NCBI GenBank assembly: GCA_002726865.1
Contig: PBSW01000084.1
Location: 1 to 64,000 of the forward strand
Length of the DNA: 64,000 bases
Source of the DNA: Candidatus Bathyarchaeota archaeon
GTDB lineage: Archaea; Thermoproteota; Bathyarchaeia; TCS64
Reading direction: 5' to 3'
Shown piece after piece: positions 43,685 to 53,373 of this stretch; position 1 is the stretch's first letter, and the number at the start of each line of letters is the position of its first letter. Under the pieces are notes generated by a model. That model was given only the letters and a program-made list of their open reading frames with translations, ran no database searches and was not told where the DNA came from. Position numbers and translations under genes: made by a program.

Positions 43685-44495
43685 GGGAACGCTGTCAAGA
43701 CTCAGAGATCGTAGCGAAGGTGCGTTCATGCCGCACGTCTATTATGGAGACCCGACTCCTCTTTTCTCTCAGCAGTTGATAAAGACTCTCGCTGACAATG
43801 GAGCTGACCTCATCGAGTTGGGTATACCTTTTTCAGATCCCACGGCCGATGGGCCTACATTCCAAGCTGCTTGCGAGAGATCCCTTGCTATGGGAACCAC
43901 TCCCTCAAAGTGCATACTGGGAATACAACAGCTGAGGGAAGCAGGAATAAAGCAACCAATCATAGTTACGACCTATTATAACATTCCCTACAATATGGGC
44001 GTCGGTAAATTCTTTGAGGAAATAGGGTCAGCAGGGGCCCAAGGAGTCATCGTCCCCAATCTCCCCTTTGAAGAAGCAGAGGAGATGTTGGAAGAGGGAG
44101 GAAAGAAGGGGATACATGTGATTCTTCAAGTGGCTCCTACCACGACTGAGTCCAGACTTAGGCGTATTTCGGAAAAAGCCTCCGGATTCCTCTACGTCAT
44201 GAACGTCGAGGGGGTCACGGGAGCCAGGGATTCCGTCAGCAGATCAACCCTGAAGCTCATCAAGAGAGTGCGAAGGTACACTGAAATCCCGCTTATGGCC
44301 GGTTTTGGCATATCGAGGGGCGATCAAGCAAAGGCTCTCATGGCTGCGGGTGCTGACGGTGTCATCGCTGGAAGCGTCTTCGCTAAGATATACGAGAAAA
44401 GAATCAGGATGCCTGAAGCTACCCTCGAAGAAGTGGCGGAGCTTTCCATACGAATAAAGAAAGGATGCATTAACGGTTACCCTAGAAAAGGATAG
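43674..44495 (+). CDS. trpA: Tryptophan synthase alpha subunit
   Basis: Splits indole-3-glycerol phosphate to give indole, which is channelled to TrpB. A 273-aa TIM barrel with catalytic Glu in LIELGIPFSDPTADGP near residue 46 and Asp within that loop; AGFGISRGDQ and GVIAGS near the phosphate site. ATG overlaps the end of trpB, so coexpression is tight. Confidence 0.96.
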   Translation: MELEGTLSRLRDRSEGAFMPHVYYGDPTPLFSQQLIKTLADNGADLIELGIPFSDPTADGPTFQAACERSLAMGTTPSKCILGIQQLREAGIKQPIIVTTYYNIPYNMGVGKFFEEIGSAGAQGVIVPNLPFEEAEEMLEEGGKKGIHVILQVAPTTTESRLRRISEKASGFLYVMNVEGVTGARDSVSRSTLKLIKRVRRYTEIPLMAGFGISRGDQAKALMAAGADGVIAGSVFAKIYEKRIRMPEATLEEVAELSIRIKKGCINGYPRKG

Positions 44496-44553
44496 AGTAT
44501 ATGATTTCAAACCCAAAGACGGTAATTATTTAAAGTAATAACGTGAAGAAAAC

Positions 44554-44566
44554 CATATTTAATAAA
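44554..44566 (+). promoter_or_regulatory. TATA box for trpB2
   Basis: catatttaataaa is centred about 22 nt before GTG 44581, with AAGGAG between them. trpB2 therefore probably has its own promoter in addition to read-through from trpEGDCFBA. Confidence 0.45.
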
Positions 44567-44580
44567 AAGGAGAAAGCGAT

Positions 44581-45969
44581 GTGTCAATCGGATCTAGTAA
44601 GAAGATCCTCCTGACAGAGGATCGAATACCAAAAAAATGGTACTGTGTTCTACCTGATCTTCCTGCTCCGTTGAAGCCCATTCTGAATCCAGCGACCAAA
44701 GAGCCAGTAGATCCAAAGATGCTACAGGCGCTATTCCCGAATGAGCTAATCAGACAAGAGGTCAGCCAGGATAGATATGTGCAGATACCTGAAGAGGTAC
44801 GGGATATCTATCGTCTCTATAGGCCAACGCCCATGTACAGGGCTAGGGGCCTCGAAAAAGCGCTAAAGACCCCCGCCAAGATCTACTACAAATACGAGGG
44901 GGTCAGCCCAACAGGGAGCCATAAGCCCAACACGGCAATCGCCCAGGCCTTTTACAACATGAAAGAGGGAGTCGAGAGGCTAACCACCGAGACGGGAGCA
45001 GGTCAATGGGGGTCCTCCCTTGCTTTTGCCGGATCATGCTTCAATATTGATGTCGAGGTCTATATGGTCCGTATCAGCTATGATCAAAAACCTTACAGAC
45101 GAAACATGATGGAACTTTTCGGAGCAAACGTTCACCCTAGTCCCAGCAATCGCACAGATATTGGAAAGAAATTCCTGGCGGAGAACCCAGATAGCACAGG
45201 GAGCCTGGGAATGGCTATTAGCGAGGCCGTTGAGGCCTGCGTTAAAGACGAGGGAGCAAAATACAGCCTCGGCAGTGTACTAAATCATGTGTTGATGCAT
45301 CAGACTGTCATTGGCCTTGAGGCTCAGGAGCAAATGGCTATGGCTGAGGACTACCCAGATCAGATCATCGGTTGTGTTGGGGGGGGAAGCAGCTTCGCTG
45401 GGATCATGGAGCCCTTCTACTTGGATAAGGTTAAAGGGATTGCACCTAAGGATGTTAAGTTTACCGCTGTAGAATCCACAGCTTGCCCAAGTATAACAGC
45501 TGGGAAGTACATGTACGACCACGGCGACACGGGGCAGATGATCCCGTTAGTACTGATGCATACTCTTGGCCATGACTTCGTTCCGGATCCCATCCACGCC
45601 GGGGGGCTTAGGTACCACGGCATGGCCCCAAGCCTCAGCCTTATGGCAAATGAGGGAGTTATCAAAGCCAAGGCCTATAATCAAATAGAGACCTTCGAGG
45701 CCGCCAAGTTGTTCACCCAGACGGAGGGGATAATCCCTGCACCAGAACCCGCCCATGCCATTAAGGCCACCATAGACGAGGCTCTCCGCTGCAAGGAGAC
45801 CGGAGAGGAGAAGACGCTCTTGTTCCTGCTCTGCGGCCACGGCTACTTTGATATGAAGGCCTACGATGATTACCTTGCCGGGAATCTAAAGCCCTTCTCG
45901 ATGTCCCAGGAACGGATCGATCAGAGCGTTAATAGGGTTAAGATGATGTACCCAGGCCTGAATAAATGA
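44581..45969 (+). CDS. trpB2: Tryptophan synthase beta-like protein TrpB2
   Basis: 462-aa PLP enzyme of the TrpB2 branch, longer than TrpB1 with an extended N-terminus ([15 protein letters not shown]) typical of that branch. PLP-Lys in [12 protein letters not shown] near residue 115, TETGAGQWG near 138, the phosphate loop [11 protein letters not shown] near 264. TrpB2 can act without TrpA and may salvage indole. It sits 85 nt after trpA with its own TATA box. A diverged partial copy of its start lies before trpE. Confidence 0.95.
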   Translation: MSIGSSKKILLTEDRIPKKWYCVLPDLPAPLKPILNPATKEPVDPKMLQALFPNELIRQEVSQDRYVQIPEEVRDIYRLYRPTPMYRARGLEKALKTPAKIYYKYEGVSPTGSHKPNTAIAQAFYNMKEGVERLTTETGAGQWGSSLAFAGSCFNIDVEVYMVRISYDQKPYRRNMMELFGANVHPSPSNRTDIGKKFLAENPDSTGSLGMAISEAVEACVKDEGAKYSLGSVLNHVLMHQTVIGLEAQEQMAMAEDYPDQIIGCVGGGSSFAGIMEPFYLDKVKGIAPKDVKFTAVESTACPSITAGKYMYDHGDTGQMIPLVLMHTLGHDFVPDPIHAGGLRYHGMAPSLSLMANEGVIKAKAYNQIETFEAAKLFTQTEGIIPAPEPAHAIKATIDEALRCKETGEEKTLLFLLCGHGYFDMKAYDDYLAGNLKPFSMSQERIDQSVNRVKMMYPGLNK

Positions 45970-45982
45970 CGGAGATGTGCTG

Positions 45983-46252
45983 ATGCAGGATCTAAAGATA
46001 GTGGTCAAGGATATCCAGGGACACTGTGACACCATCGAGATGGGGGACTACTTCATCGTCAGAGGAGGACAGATAAGCATCCCAGATGGCCACTTCTGCT
46101 ATTGGGCCCTTAACGCCATCCTCCCCCTCCTGCCGGCCAAACAGAGGAAGATCGATGAACCCGGGGACTGGATGTCAACGACCTGGGAGGTCCACTGCCC
46201 GGACCCCCAAGGAAACGTGATCATGGAAATAATTCCCATAGAACCTCTCTAA
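45983..46252 (+). CDS. TIGR04076-family small protein
   Basis: 89 aa from ATG 45983 (GTG 45977 also possible). It has the family layout: GHCDTIEMGDYF near the N-terminus, the Cys-containing GHFCYWALNAILP in the middle and HCPDPQGNV near the end. The function of this family is unknown. It follows trpB2 by 13 nt and is probably cotranscribed. Three conserved Cys suggest metal or redox chemistry, which is only inference. Confidence 0.72.
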   Translation: MQDLKIVVKDIQGHCDTIEMGDYFIVRGGQISIPDGHFCYWALNAILPLLPAKQRKIDEPGDWMSTTWEVHCPDPQGNVIMEIIPIEPL

Positions 46253-46263
46253 GGTGAGCTACA

Positions 46264-46303
46264 TTCCCTTCGGGAACGATGAATTACACCGCTAATTTTT
46301 TTT
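46264..46303 (+). terminator. Candidate terminator after the trp cluster
   Basis: A 5-bp hairpin (TTCCC, loop TTC, GGGAA) at 46264-46276 is followed by eight T at 46296-46303. Archaeal termination mainly needs the T run. The T run overlaps the last codons of the convergent tyrA gene. Confidence 0.35.
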
Positions 46304-47150
46304 CAATGATTCTAACATCAGGTTCCTTAAGGCCCTAGCAGATTTTAGTTTGACGTCTCCCCCAAAGAAGTCCCTTAGATCTCCGACGAGAGGGGCTACG
46401 CTTTTGGGCCCGGATTCGAAAAGCGTGGCGAGATGTTGGGTCTCCTTAATGAATTTCTGGAATAACGCCCACGAGAACACGTTATCATTAACTAGGGAGT
46501 GGATGAGTTCTGGCGACTCCCCTACGATGGACTGGGTTACAGACATCTGGATCTTGAAGGTGGGGCCAGCTAGCTCCTTCATGAGTTGGAGATCCCCTTC
46601 CGTTAACGCGCAGGCGAAAGCGAGGTTCATGAAATAAGGGAGGGACAGAATGGAGGCCATGCATCGATCATGGACCTTTGGGGTCAACGGGATAAGTTTC
46701 GCCCCTGGAAAAAGCATTCTGGCCATCTCCATTTCCTTCAGGGAATCGTTGACGCTGACGACCGCGAAAGTCTCCCCTTTGAATGTGTCTATATCAGGTC
46801 CGAACATGGGGTGAACTGAGAGAGGTCGGATTCCCCCGGATTTTTTTAAAGCTGGTATCGTTTTCATCTTAAACGAGGCTATCTCGCTGATGATAGTATC
46901 AGATCCTTTAGGGGGCTCTACATCAGTTACAAGCCCGGGCACTGTTTCAGTCGTTGCACAGATTAAAACGAGGTCCACACCGGATACCGCCTCAGGAAGT
47001 GAGGTCGAATGCTCTAAGCGGTAACGCTCCGCCAAGGCTTTTGCTTTTCTCGGTTTGACATCGTACAGTTTAATTGTATGACCCTGTTCCGTTAGGAGCC
47101 TGGTAAAAACACTCACCCATTTTTCCGGCTCCAAGAATGGTTGTTATCAT
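46292..47150 (-). CDS. tyrA: Prephenate dehydrogenase-like, frameshifted near its start
   Basis: NAD(P)-dependent enzyme of tyrosine synthesis. From ATG 47150 the frame reads ITTILGAGKMG, the Rossmann GxGxxG. It then loses phase at a run of five T (47105-47109 as A on the plus strand); with four T it continues FTRLLTEQGHTIKLYDV and runs to 46292 as 285 aa. Later motifs include SVHPMFGPD and the helical C-terminal domain. One extra base therefore explains all. A frame from 47134 without the shift lacks the dinucleotide motif. It faces the trp cluster tail to tail, in an aromatic amino-acid neighbourhood. Confidence 0.78.
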
Positions 47151-47354
47151 CCCGATCCCCCTTAGATGGAACCAAATAGTGAAACGGGGTTTATTTAATG
47201 CTTCTCGTTAGGTTTACATACCCATTCAAGGGGGACTAGGAGAAAAAGGGGGGTACTTGCTTCTGAGGCTACAAAGTCACGCTCTTAACCATCCACCGTA
47301 GACCGGGTACATGGAACAGAGAACTTCAATAAACGCCGGATTCCCTGTAGCGTT

Positions 47355-48940
47355 CTACTTCAAAGCGCTCCCCAACGCTGGGGCGACCTCATCAGGGTCT
47401 TCAATCCGCTCTGAGTGGATCCCCAAACCTTCTACAACTCTGGAGGTGTTAACGATATCAAAAGGGGTAACCTCTGAGGTGTAGGGAGAGTGACCATTGC
47501 CCCAAAAGACAGGGCTGTATCCTGAGTTGTTAATATGACCCGTTGTGATCCCCAACCTGCTACTGACCACCGCTTCATAGTTGCCTACCTGGTAGCTAAA
47601 GCCGGCGTCCCCATTTACGCTAACTATCTCGCGTCCAGGCATCGCGAGCTTGGCCCCCATTGCGACCCCAAGGCTAAAGCCAAGAGTGGAAACGTTTCCC
47701 CAGCCCATGAATCCGTAGGGGATAATGGCTTCATAGACAGTACTGAGTTGGTCCCGGGTATTTCCAGACTCGTGTGTAACGAAGCGGTTCTTCCGGTCTA
47801 GAGAGGCCATGATCTCAGCATAAACCCGGTAAGGATTAACGGGGGGCTCTCCAGACTCCATTAAGGAGTCATATTTCTCCGCCTTCGTTCTCTTGACTGC
47901 CTCGATCTCATTTGTAATATCCTTCCTCTTGAGAGCCCCCCGTCTATCAAGCTCCACGATTAGCTGCCAAAGTACGAGCTTTGTATCCCCAACCACGGCA
48001 TGCTCTGTTGGATATATTCGGTTAATATTAGACTCCTCAACAACGTAATGGATGATCTTCTTCGCCGACGCGCTTGAAATACCCTGGCTGAAGAGCGAGG
48101 GCGAGAGACCACAACCGATGGCGAGAACAAGATTGGATCTTTTAATGAAATATTCGGCGGGATCCCCCCGGACACAAATGAATAGAGGATGGTCCTCGGG
48201 GAAGCAGCTCTTTGCATTCAAGGTAGTGAGGACAGGGGCTTTTGCCAGCTCTGCGAAGCTAAGGAGTTCTTGACATGCATCAGCGTAGAAGGTCCCCTGG
48301 CCTGCGATGATGAGGGGTCTCTCTGAGGAGTGAAATGTCCTGATGGCAAATTCAACGTCTTTGGGATCGGGTCATAGTCTTCCAACTCTTGACCGGGAGT
48401 AGGGGAATTCCTCTATGTCATATTTCCCCAGGCCCGAGGAAGCTGAAGGAGTACTGGGCCGGGGAGCCAGTTCTTGAGGCTTGTAAAGGCTCGTCTCATG
48501 AACTCCGGGACCCTTTTAGCTGCGTTGATGTATCCGCTCCATTTGGTGACGCTCTGGAACGCGTCATTAATACTATATCTGGGCATCCCTAGTGAATCGT
48601 CGGGTACCCCATCGGTGAGACAGAGAAGGGCCGACTAGTCCTCGTACGCCTGGGCAAGGGCACCGTACGCCATCTGTGTGCCAGCTAGGTTGAGACCTTC
48701 CATCACAGAGCAGACACCGAAACGCTTCCCGTTGGATACATGGAAAAAGGCATCGGCATCCGCCACGGCATAGCACTCATCTCGGACCATGAAGTTGGGG
48801 ATCCCCTCCTCGCAGCATGCATTAGTGAAAATGTTGGTAGGAAAAGTGCATACTTCCGTTAATACTTCCGCCTTAAGTATCTTGACCAGGCCGTTTACGG
48901 CTTCGGCTTTCAAAAGGATACCCCCTAGGCTAAGTCCCAC
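47355..48940 (-). pseudogene. Dead TPP-dependent acetolactate-synthase-like gene
   Basis: Three pieces rebuild one TPP enzyme. The N-terminal PYR domain (48940-48635) has CEEGIP with the cofactor-activating Glu and SNGKRFGV, ending AQAYED. A middle part with CLTDGVP and LQLPRAW is interrupted by TAG after YED and TAG after GNMT. The C-terminal part from about 48350 has VLAIGCG, VNGDAGFSYQ and HINNSGY, the TPP-Mg motif. A single-base deletion at DPIPKDVEF shifts the frame. Two nonsense codons plus a shift make function unlikely. Substrate of the ancestor is unknown. Confidence 0.75.
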
Positions 48941-48972
48941 CCTAGGAAAAAAATCCGGTTATAAAGAATGCT

Positions 48973-50142
48973 TCAGCCGCAGAACCTGTGAACCACCCGC
49001 TCCAGAACCCTAGCAGTATTGACAACAGAGTCAATATCAACATATTCCACCGCCGCGTGGGACCCTGAGCCTACTGGACCGAAGGCCACAGCGAAGGCTC
49101 CTTTTTTTGCAATGATCTGGGTGTCCATCCAACCTGAACCTCCAACGAAGTGAGGGGTCTCCCCTCTTACCTCCTGGGAACACTCGATGAGTACCCTACA
49201 TATCTCGGAGTCAGTGGAAACCTCGAGGGGACCCCTGAAAAAGGTGATCTCATAACTCCCGTCAAACTTTGGATCGATATCGCTGATAGAAGTCAAAAGG
49301 CTTTCCAGCTCGGTTTCGACATCTTCCTTTGTCTCCCCGGGGATGAGTCTTCTCTCTACTTTGAGATTGCAGCGATCGGGATAAGTGCTTAACTCTCTTC
49401 CCCCGACGATGATAGAGGAGTGGACTGAGGGGGGCCCCACCAGTCTGTGAGAGCGTTTCATCAGCGATTCCTCTTGGAAGCTATCAAGGCCCACTTGGAC
49501 CTTCCCCATCTTTGCAATGGCATCCACACCGATCTGCCAAGCGCTCCCGTGGGCAGAGATCCCACGAGTCTCAATATCAATCCACGCGAATCCCTTGTGA
49601 GCAACGAGGATCTGGAACTCGGTGGGCTCGCAGACGATCACAGCGTCGATGTCGACTTCCTTCATGAGGGCCTCAGTACCGATGCTTGCGAACTCTTCGT
49701 CACAGACTGCCGCGACGATCAGATCGCCTCGGAACTCCTTACCTGAATTCACGAGAGCCTTTGTAGCGGTGAGAATCGCTGCGAGACCTCCCTTCATGTC
49801 GTTAGTCCCCCTTCCGTAAAGCCTCCCCTCCTTGATTACAGGGTCTAGAGGATCGATCTCCATGTACTCTATTCCCACGGTGTCTGTGTGTCCATTGAGC
49901 ATTAGAACGGGGCCCTCGCCCTCAGCCTTGAGGACGCCAACGGCGTTCACTCTACCCGGCTTTATCTCTGTTATATGTGTCTCCATGCCGAGGTCTTGCA
50001 GGTATTTCCCTATGTATCCAGCTATCTCCGCTTCTCCAGGAGCACCTGGAACAAGACTAGGGTTGACCGAGTTGATCCTTACGAGGTCTTTTAGAAGATC
50101 TATGGTCTCATAGGCATCAACTAGGCTCGTGAACTCATCCAT
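48973..50142 (-). CDS. M20 family metallo-hydrolase (ArgE/DapE-like)
   Basis: 389-aa di-zinc amidohydrolase. Zinc ligands in NGHTDTVG near residue 83, GRGTNDMKGG near 112, catalytic CDEEFAS near 146, VCEPTEF near 170. The dimerisation domain includes GISAHGSAWQIG and a C-terminal His is in GSGSHAAVEYV. It resembles acetylornithine deacetylase/succinyl-DAP desuccinylase; exact substrate unknown. It lies 32 nt upstream of nothing intact, only the dead TPP gene. Confidence 0.88.
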   Translation of the reverse strand: MDEFTSLVDAYETIDLLKDLVRINSVNPSLVPGAPGEAEIAGYIGKYLQDLGMETHITEIKPGRVNAVGVLKAEGEGPVLMLNGHTDTVGIEYMEIDPLDPVIKEGRLYGRGTNDMKGGLAAILTATKALVNSGKEFRGDLIVAAVCDEEFASIGTEALMKEVDIDAVIVCEPTEFQILVAHKGFAWIDIETRGISAHGSAWQIGVDAIAKMGKVQVGLDSFQEESLMKRSHRLVGPPSVHSSIIVGGRELSTYPDRCNLKVERRLIPGETKEDVETELESLLTSISDIDPKFDGSYEITFFRGPLEVSTDSEICRVLIECSQEVRGETPHFVGGSGWMDTQIIAKKGAFAVAFGPVGSGSHAAVEYVDIDSVVNTARVLERVVHRFCG

Positions 50143-50352
50143 GTGTCACACCTTTTGGTCACGATCTCAGAGGCTATTAAGACCTTACACAAAGTTAGTT
50201 TGTCCAGAATACCATCAGGCTATATCAAAAAAAACACGAGGTTCCACTGGCTCTCAAATAGAAAGAGGGTAACCCCTGCCCAGATAAAAGAACCTTAATC
50301 AACGAGAGAGTCTTAAATAAGGAATCTCTGAGGAGTCTTCAACTTAAGGTGA

Positions 50353-51588
50353 GTGTGGTTGGTAAAATTAAATGAAGTGCGAGGCTTCATCAAGAAGCAA
50401 AGCCACAACTACCGGATGATCCTGGTGAGAAGCGCAGGATCAAACTTCCTAATGAACCTCACGAGGAACTATTTCTCTATTTACACTACTGGTCTGGGCG
50501 CGAATGCCATCACTCTGGGCGGGATCCGAAGCATCAGCGCCACGGTGAACATGATCATCTCTCTCCCCTCAGGTTGGCTCTCCGATAACTACAACCTGAA
50601 GAAGGTGATGGGGGTTGGGATGCTAATCCAGATCATCATGAGTGCCCTCATGGCATCAGCTAGAGACTGGACATGGATCCTCATTTCCATGGCCTTAGAT
50701 CCTTTCACGATGGCTCTGATGTTCCGCAGCCAAACTATAATTATGTCAAACGCCCTTAAGGACGGGGACCGGGCCACCGGCTTTGGACTTAGGCAGATCT
50801 TTGGCCAAACGGTAGGGATCATCGCCCCCACCCCCGCCGCTCTCATCGTGGGGTACTTCGGTGGGCTAAACGTCGAGGGCATCCGCCCCCTCTTCTACTT
50901 AAAGGCAGTTGGACTAGCGATTCTATACGCCTATATCTACAGGAGACTTGACGATGTACCTCCTCATCCTAGATCTGATAAAAGGTCTGTTTTCCAAGAC
51001 TTTAGAGAGATTCTTTCTGAGGGGAAAGGGCTTAAGACCTGGCTGATTGTGAGTGGACTTGGGTCCATGGTATGGGGGATGATGGAGCCATTCACGTTCC
51101 TCTATGCAGCCAAGATAAAAGGGGCTAACGCGCTCACCCTGGGAATCATGACAACGGTATCCATCCTAGCCACAATCATCTTCTCACTCCCGATTAATGA
51201 GATTGCAGATAAAAGAGGGAGAAAGTTCGCTACTTTTCTCATCAGGCCCGCCCTGTACATCTGGATGATCATGACGGTCCTGGCTCCCAGCCCCTCATGG
51301 CTGGTCCTTGCCTGGTTCTTCAGGGGGATCGGGCTCAGCTCAACAGCCTACGACACCATCGCATTGGAGCTCGTGCCTCCCAACCAGAGAGGGAGATGGC
51401 TTGGAATCACGAACACCTTCAGCAGCATTATCAGGATACCGGCACCCCTCATTAGCGGGTTCCTCTACCGAGGGAGCTACTCCTATCTGATCTTCCTCAT
51501 CCCATTCCTCATAGATCTAATGCTGAGAATGCCCCTTCTTCGTTGGAAAGTCCCAGAGACGGGTGTAAGACTGCAACAAGTAGAATAA
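50353..51588 (+). CDS. MFS transporter
   Basis: 411-aa carrier with about 12 membrane helices. Loop SGWLSDNYNLKK after helix 2 and NEIADKRGRKF in the second half are the MFS G-x-x-x-D-R-x-G-R type signatures. The frame opens at GTG 50353; TTG 50359 is a better distance from the GGTGAG site at 50348-50353. Substrate unknown; the neighbouring M20 hydrolase suggests peptides or amino acids only by association. Confidence 0.86.
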   Translation: MWLVKLNEVRGFIKKQSHNYRMILVRSAGSNFLMNLTRNYFSIYTTGLGANAITLGGIRSISATVNMIISLPSGWLSDNYNLKKVMGVGMLIQIIMSALMASARDWTWILISMALDPFTMALMFRSQTIIMSNALKDGDRATGFGLRQIFGQTVGIIAPTPAALIVGYFGGLNVEGIRPLFYLKAVGLAILYAYIYRRLDDVPPHPRSDKRSVFQDFREILSEGKGLKTWLIVSGLGSMVWGMMEPFTFLYAAKIKGANALTLGIMTTVSILATIIFSLPINEIADKRGRKFATFLIRPALYIWMIMTVLAPSPSWLVLAWFFRGIGLSSTAYDTIALELVPPNQRGRWLGITNTFSSIIRIPAPLISGFLYRGSYSYLIFLIPFLIDLMLRMPLLRWKVPETGVRLQQVE

Positions 51589-51663
51589 AAGACTCTACGC
51601 CTCTGTGCAAGACCATGGTCCGAGGAGGAAGGCTTAACCCTGTGTCCTCTTCTTTATCTAGCG

Positions 51664-52395
51664 ATGAATAGCGGGTCTTTCTGTCAAAAATGTGGAGTTA
51701 AGATGGATGAAGGCCTCGCCTTCTGCCCTAGTTGTGGGGAACGTATAATGGAGCCCGGAGGAGGTTCAGCCAGAGGAGGAAAAAATGCGAGGGCTAGCGA
51801 CCATCTATTTTGGAGTTTCAATATGGCTATGGCTAACCCTATGGTCTTCCTCCCGGTCATTATAGGGGGACTCATCTCAAGCACGATGCAGTTCTGGGAG
51901 AGCGGCGGGTTAATAGTCTCGATTTTCGGACTTGTCGTGCTCTTAATATTAAACTTTATGGCGATAGATATGTCCCGCGACCTTTATATGAACGAGCCGT
52001 TGGATCTGGGAAGCAGTTTCAGTTACGCCACGGGGAGAATTGGGACATTCTTCGTGGCATCTATTATCGCAGGAATATTCTATTTAACCATAGTCCTCAC
52101 ACCCATCGCGATACTCTTGATGGTGATAATCGTCGTTGACGAGACGGGTATCGGCGACGCGCTTAACCAAACCTTCAGAGTCCTCGGCAAGGACTTGAGG
52201 GACATCATTGTAATACTGCTCGTGACCATCATAGGCTACTTGGTACTGGAAAGAGTCCCCATTGTGGGGGGTATCCTAGCAGCTGCCTTCGGCCAAATAC
52301 TAAATTTAACCTTCATCGACATCTACGATAGGTATAGAAGAGGGGATGCGGAGGGAAGCCGAGTTGATGGTACAAGTGATTTTTCACGCTCCTAG
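51664..52395 (+). CDS. Zinc-ribbon-tethered membrane protein
   Basis: 243 aa. An N-terminal zinc ribbon (FCQKCG and FCPSCG, residues 7-25) is followed by a Gly-rich linker and about five hydrophobic helices that resemble the DUF4013-like membrane fold. The domain order, cytoplasmic ribbon then membrane, is common in archaea with unknown role. No operon partner: MFS gene upstream ends 75 nt away and alaX is convergent. Confidence 0.75.
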   Translation: MNSGSFCQKCGVKMDEGLAFCPSCGERIMEPGGGSARGGKNARASDHLFWSFNMAMANPMVFLPVIIGGLISSTMQFWESGGLIVSIFGLVVLLILNFMAIDMSRDLYMNEPLDLGSSFSYATGRIGTFFVASIIAGIFYLTIVLTPIAILLMVIIVVDETGIGDALNQTFRVLGKDLRDIIVILLVTIIGYLVLERVPIVGGILAAAFGQILNLTFIDIYDRYRRGDAEGSRVDGTSDFSRS

Positions 52396-52482
52396 GGGGG
52401 TTGACGAGAAGAGGAGGCTTACTGCCTCACTCACGACCATATACCTCCTGCCGTGACCCGTGATAGAGCGTATTTAGTCCTT

Positions 52483-53196
52483 TTACAAAAAGAAGTGTAC
52501 AATCTTCCGCCCTTTCTTGGCGTTGGAGAGCCTGAGATCAGATAGGCACCCAATCTCCCCTGTGTTCTTAACGTGGGTTCCAAAACAAAAGGTCCGGGCA
52601 TGCCCGGGTATATCCACCATCCTGAGAAGGTCGACGTTCAGAGGGATCTTTTCAAGGAAATCAAGCTTCCGAGAGTCATCCTTAACATCGAGATGCTCCC
52701 GAGAGGTATAGTAGATATGGATGGGAAGATCCTCCCCGACAATTGCGTTAAACTCGGCTTTGACCTGTTGAACGGTCTCCTTTTCTAGCTCGGATGGCTT
52801 AAAGTCGAGGCGCTCAAGGTCGGAGTAGACCTTTAGGCCGCTTCCCCGCTTTTCGAAGAGACCTGTGAGGAGGTGCTCTCCGCTATGTCGCCTCATGTTC
52901 CAGTGTCTTTGTCCCCAGTCTATAATGCCATGGACCTCAGTCCCGACCGGTATGTCCCCGTCCAAATAGTGGTAGACATCCCTTCCCCGTTTCATTACCT
53001 TACGGACCAAAGCCTCCCCTCCCAGATAGGTTATCTTACCTGTATCTGAAGGTTGACCACCAGACTTGGGGTAGAAAGCTGTTCTGTCAAGGATGACAAA
53101 ATTTGGGCCCGCTTTCATAACCCGGGCAGCGAACTCAGTGAGATAACTATCCAAAACATAGAGAAGCTCAGAGGAGCTTACAGGGAGCTTATACAT
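52483..53196 (-). CDS. alaX: AlaX trans-editing protein (mischarged tRNA-Ala deacylase)
   Basis: Hydrolyses Ser- or Gly-tRNA-Ala formed by mistake. Zinc site HSGEHLLTG and CFGTHVKNTGEIG, plus the N-terminal OB-like region (DRTAFYPKSGGQPSDTG). The 237-aa length fits AlaX-M. ATG 53196 is chosen over the longer frame from 53235, because GGTGA lies about seven bases before it and the extra residues are not family-like. Confidence 0.92.
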   Translation of the reverse strand: MYKLPVSSSELLYVLDSYLTEFAARVMKAGPNFVILDRTAFYPKSGGQPSDTGKITYLGGEALVRKVMKRGRDVYHYLDGDIPVGTEVHGIIDWGQRHWNMRRHSGEHLLTGLFEKRGSGLKVYSDLERLDFKPSELEKETVQQVKAEFNAIVGEDLPIHIYYTSREHLDVKDDSRKLDFLEKIPLNVDLLRMVDIPGHARTFCFGTHVKNTGEIGCLSDLRLSNAKKGRKIVHFFL

Positions 53197-53373
53197 CAAG
53201 TTCACCGCGATTAGGGCACACAGGACAAGGGTCAAATAGCAATAAATATTTCCTCATAACTGTTTATCCCAGGGGATATGACCACCGATCACCCCTTTTC
53301 CATGAGAAGGAAATGATCAGGTAAGACGGAGCAGCTTCTCAAGCGCGTGGCGACCGAATCGCGCACATTCTAA

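Noticed and set aside
47355..48940. Pyrrolysine read-through of the TAG codons
   Set aside because: The gene also has a frameshift, and many neighbours use TAG as their normal stop.
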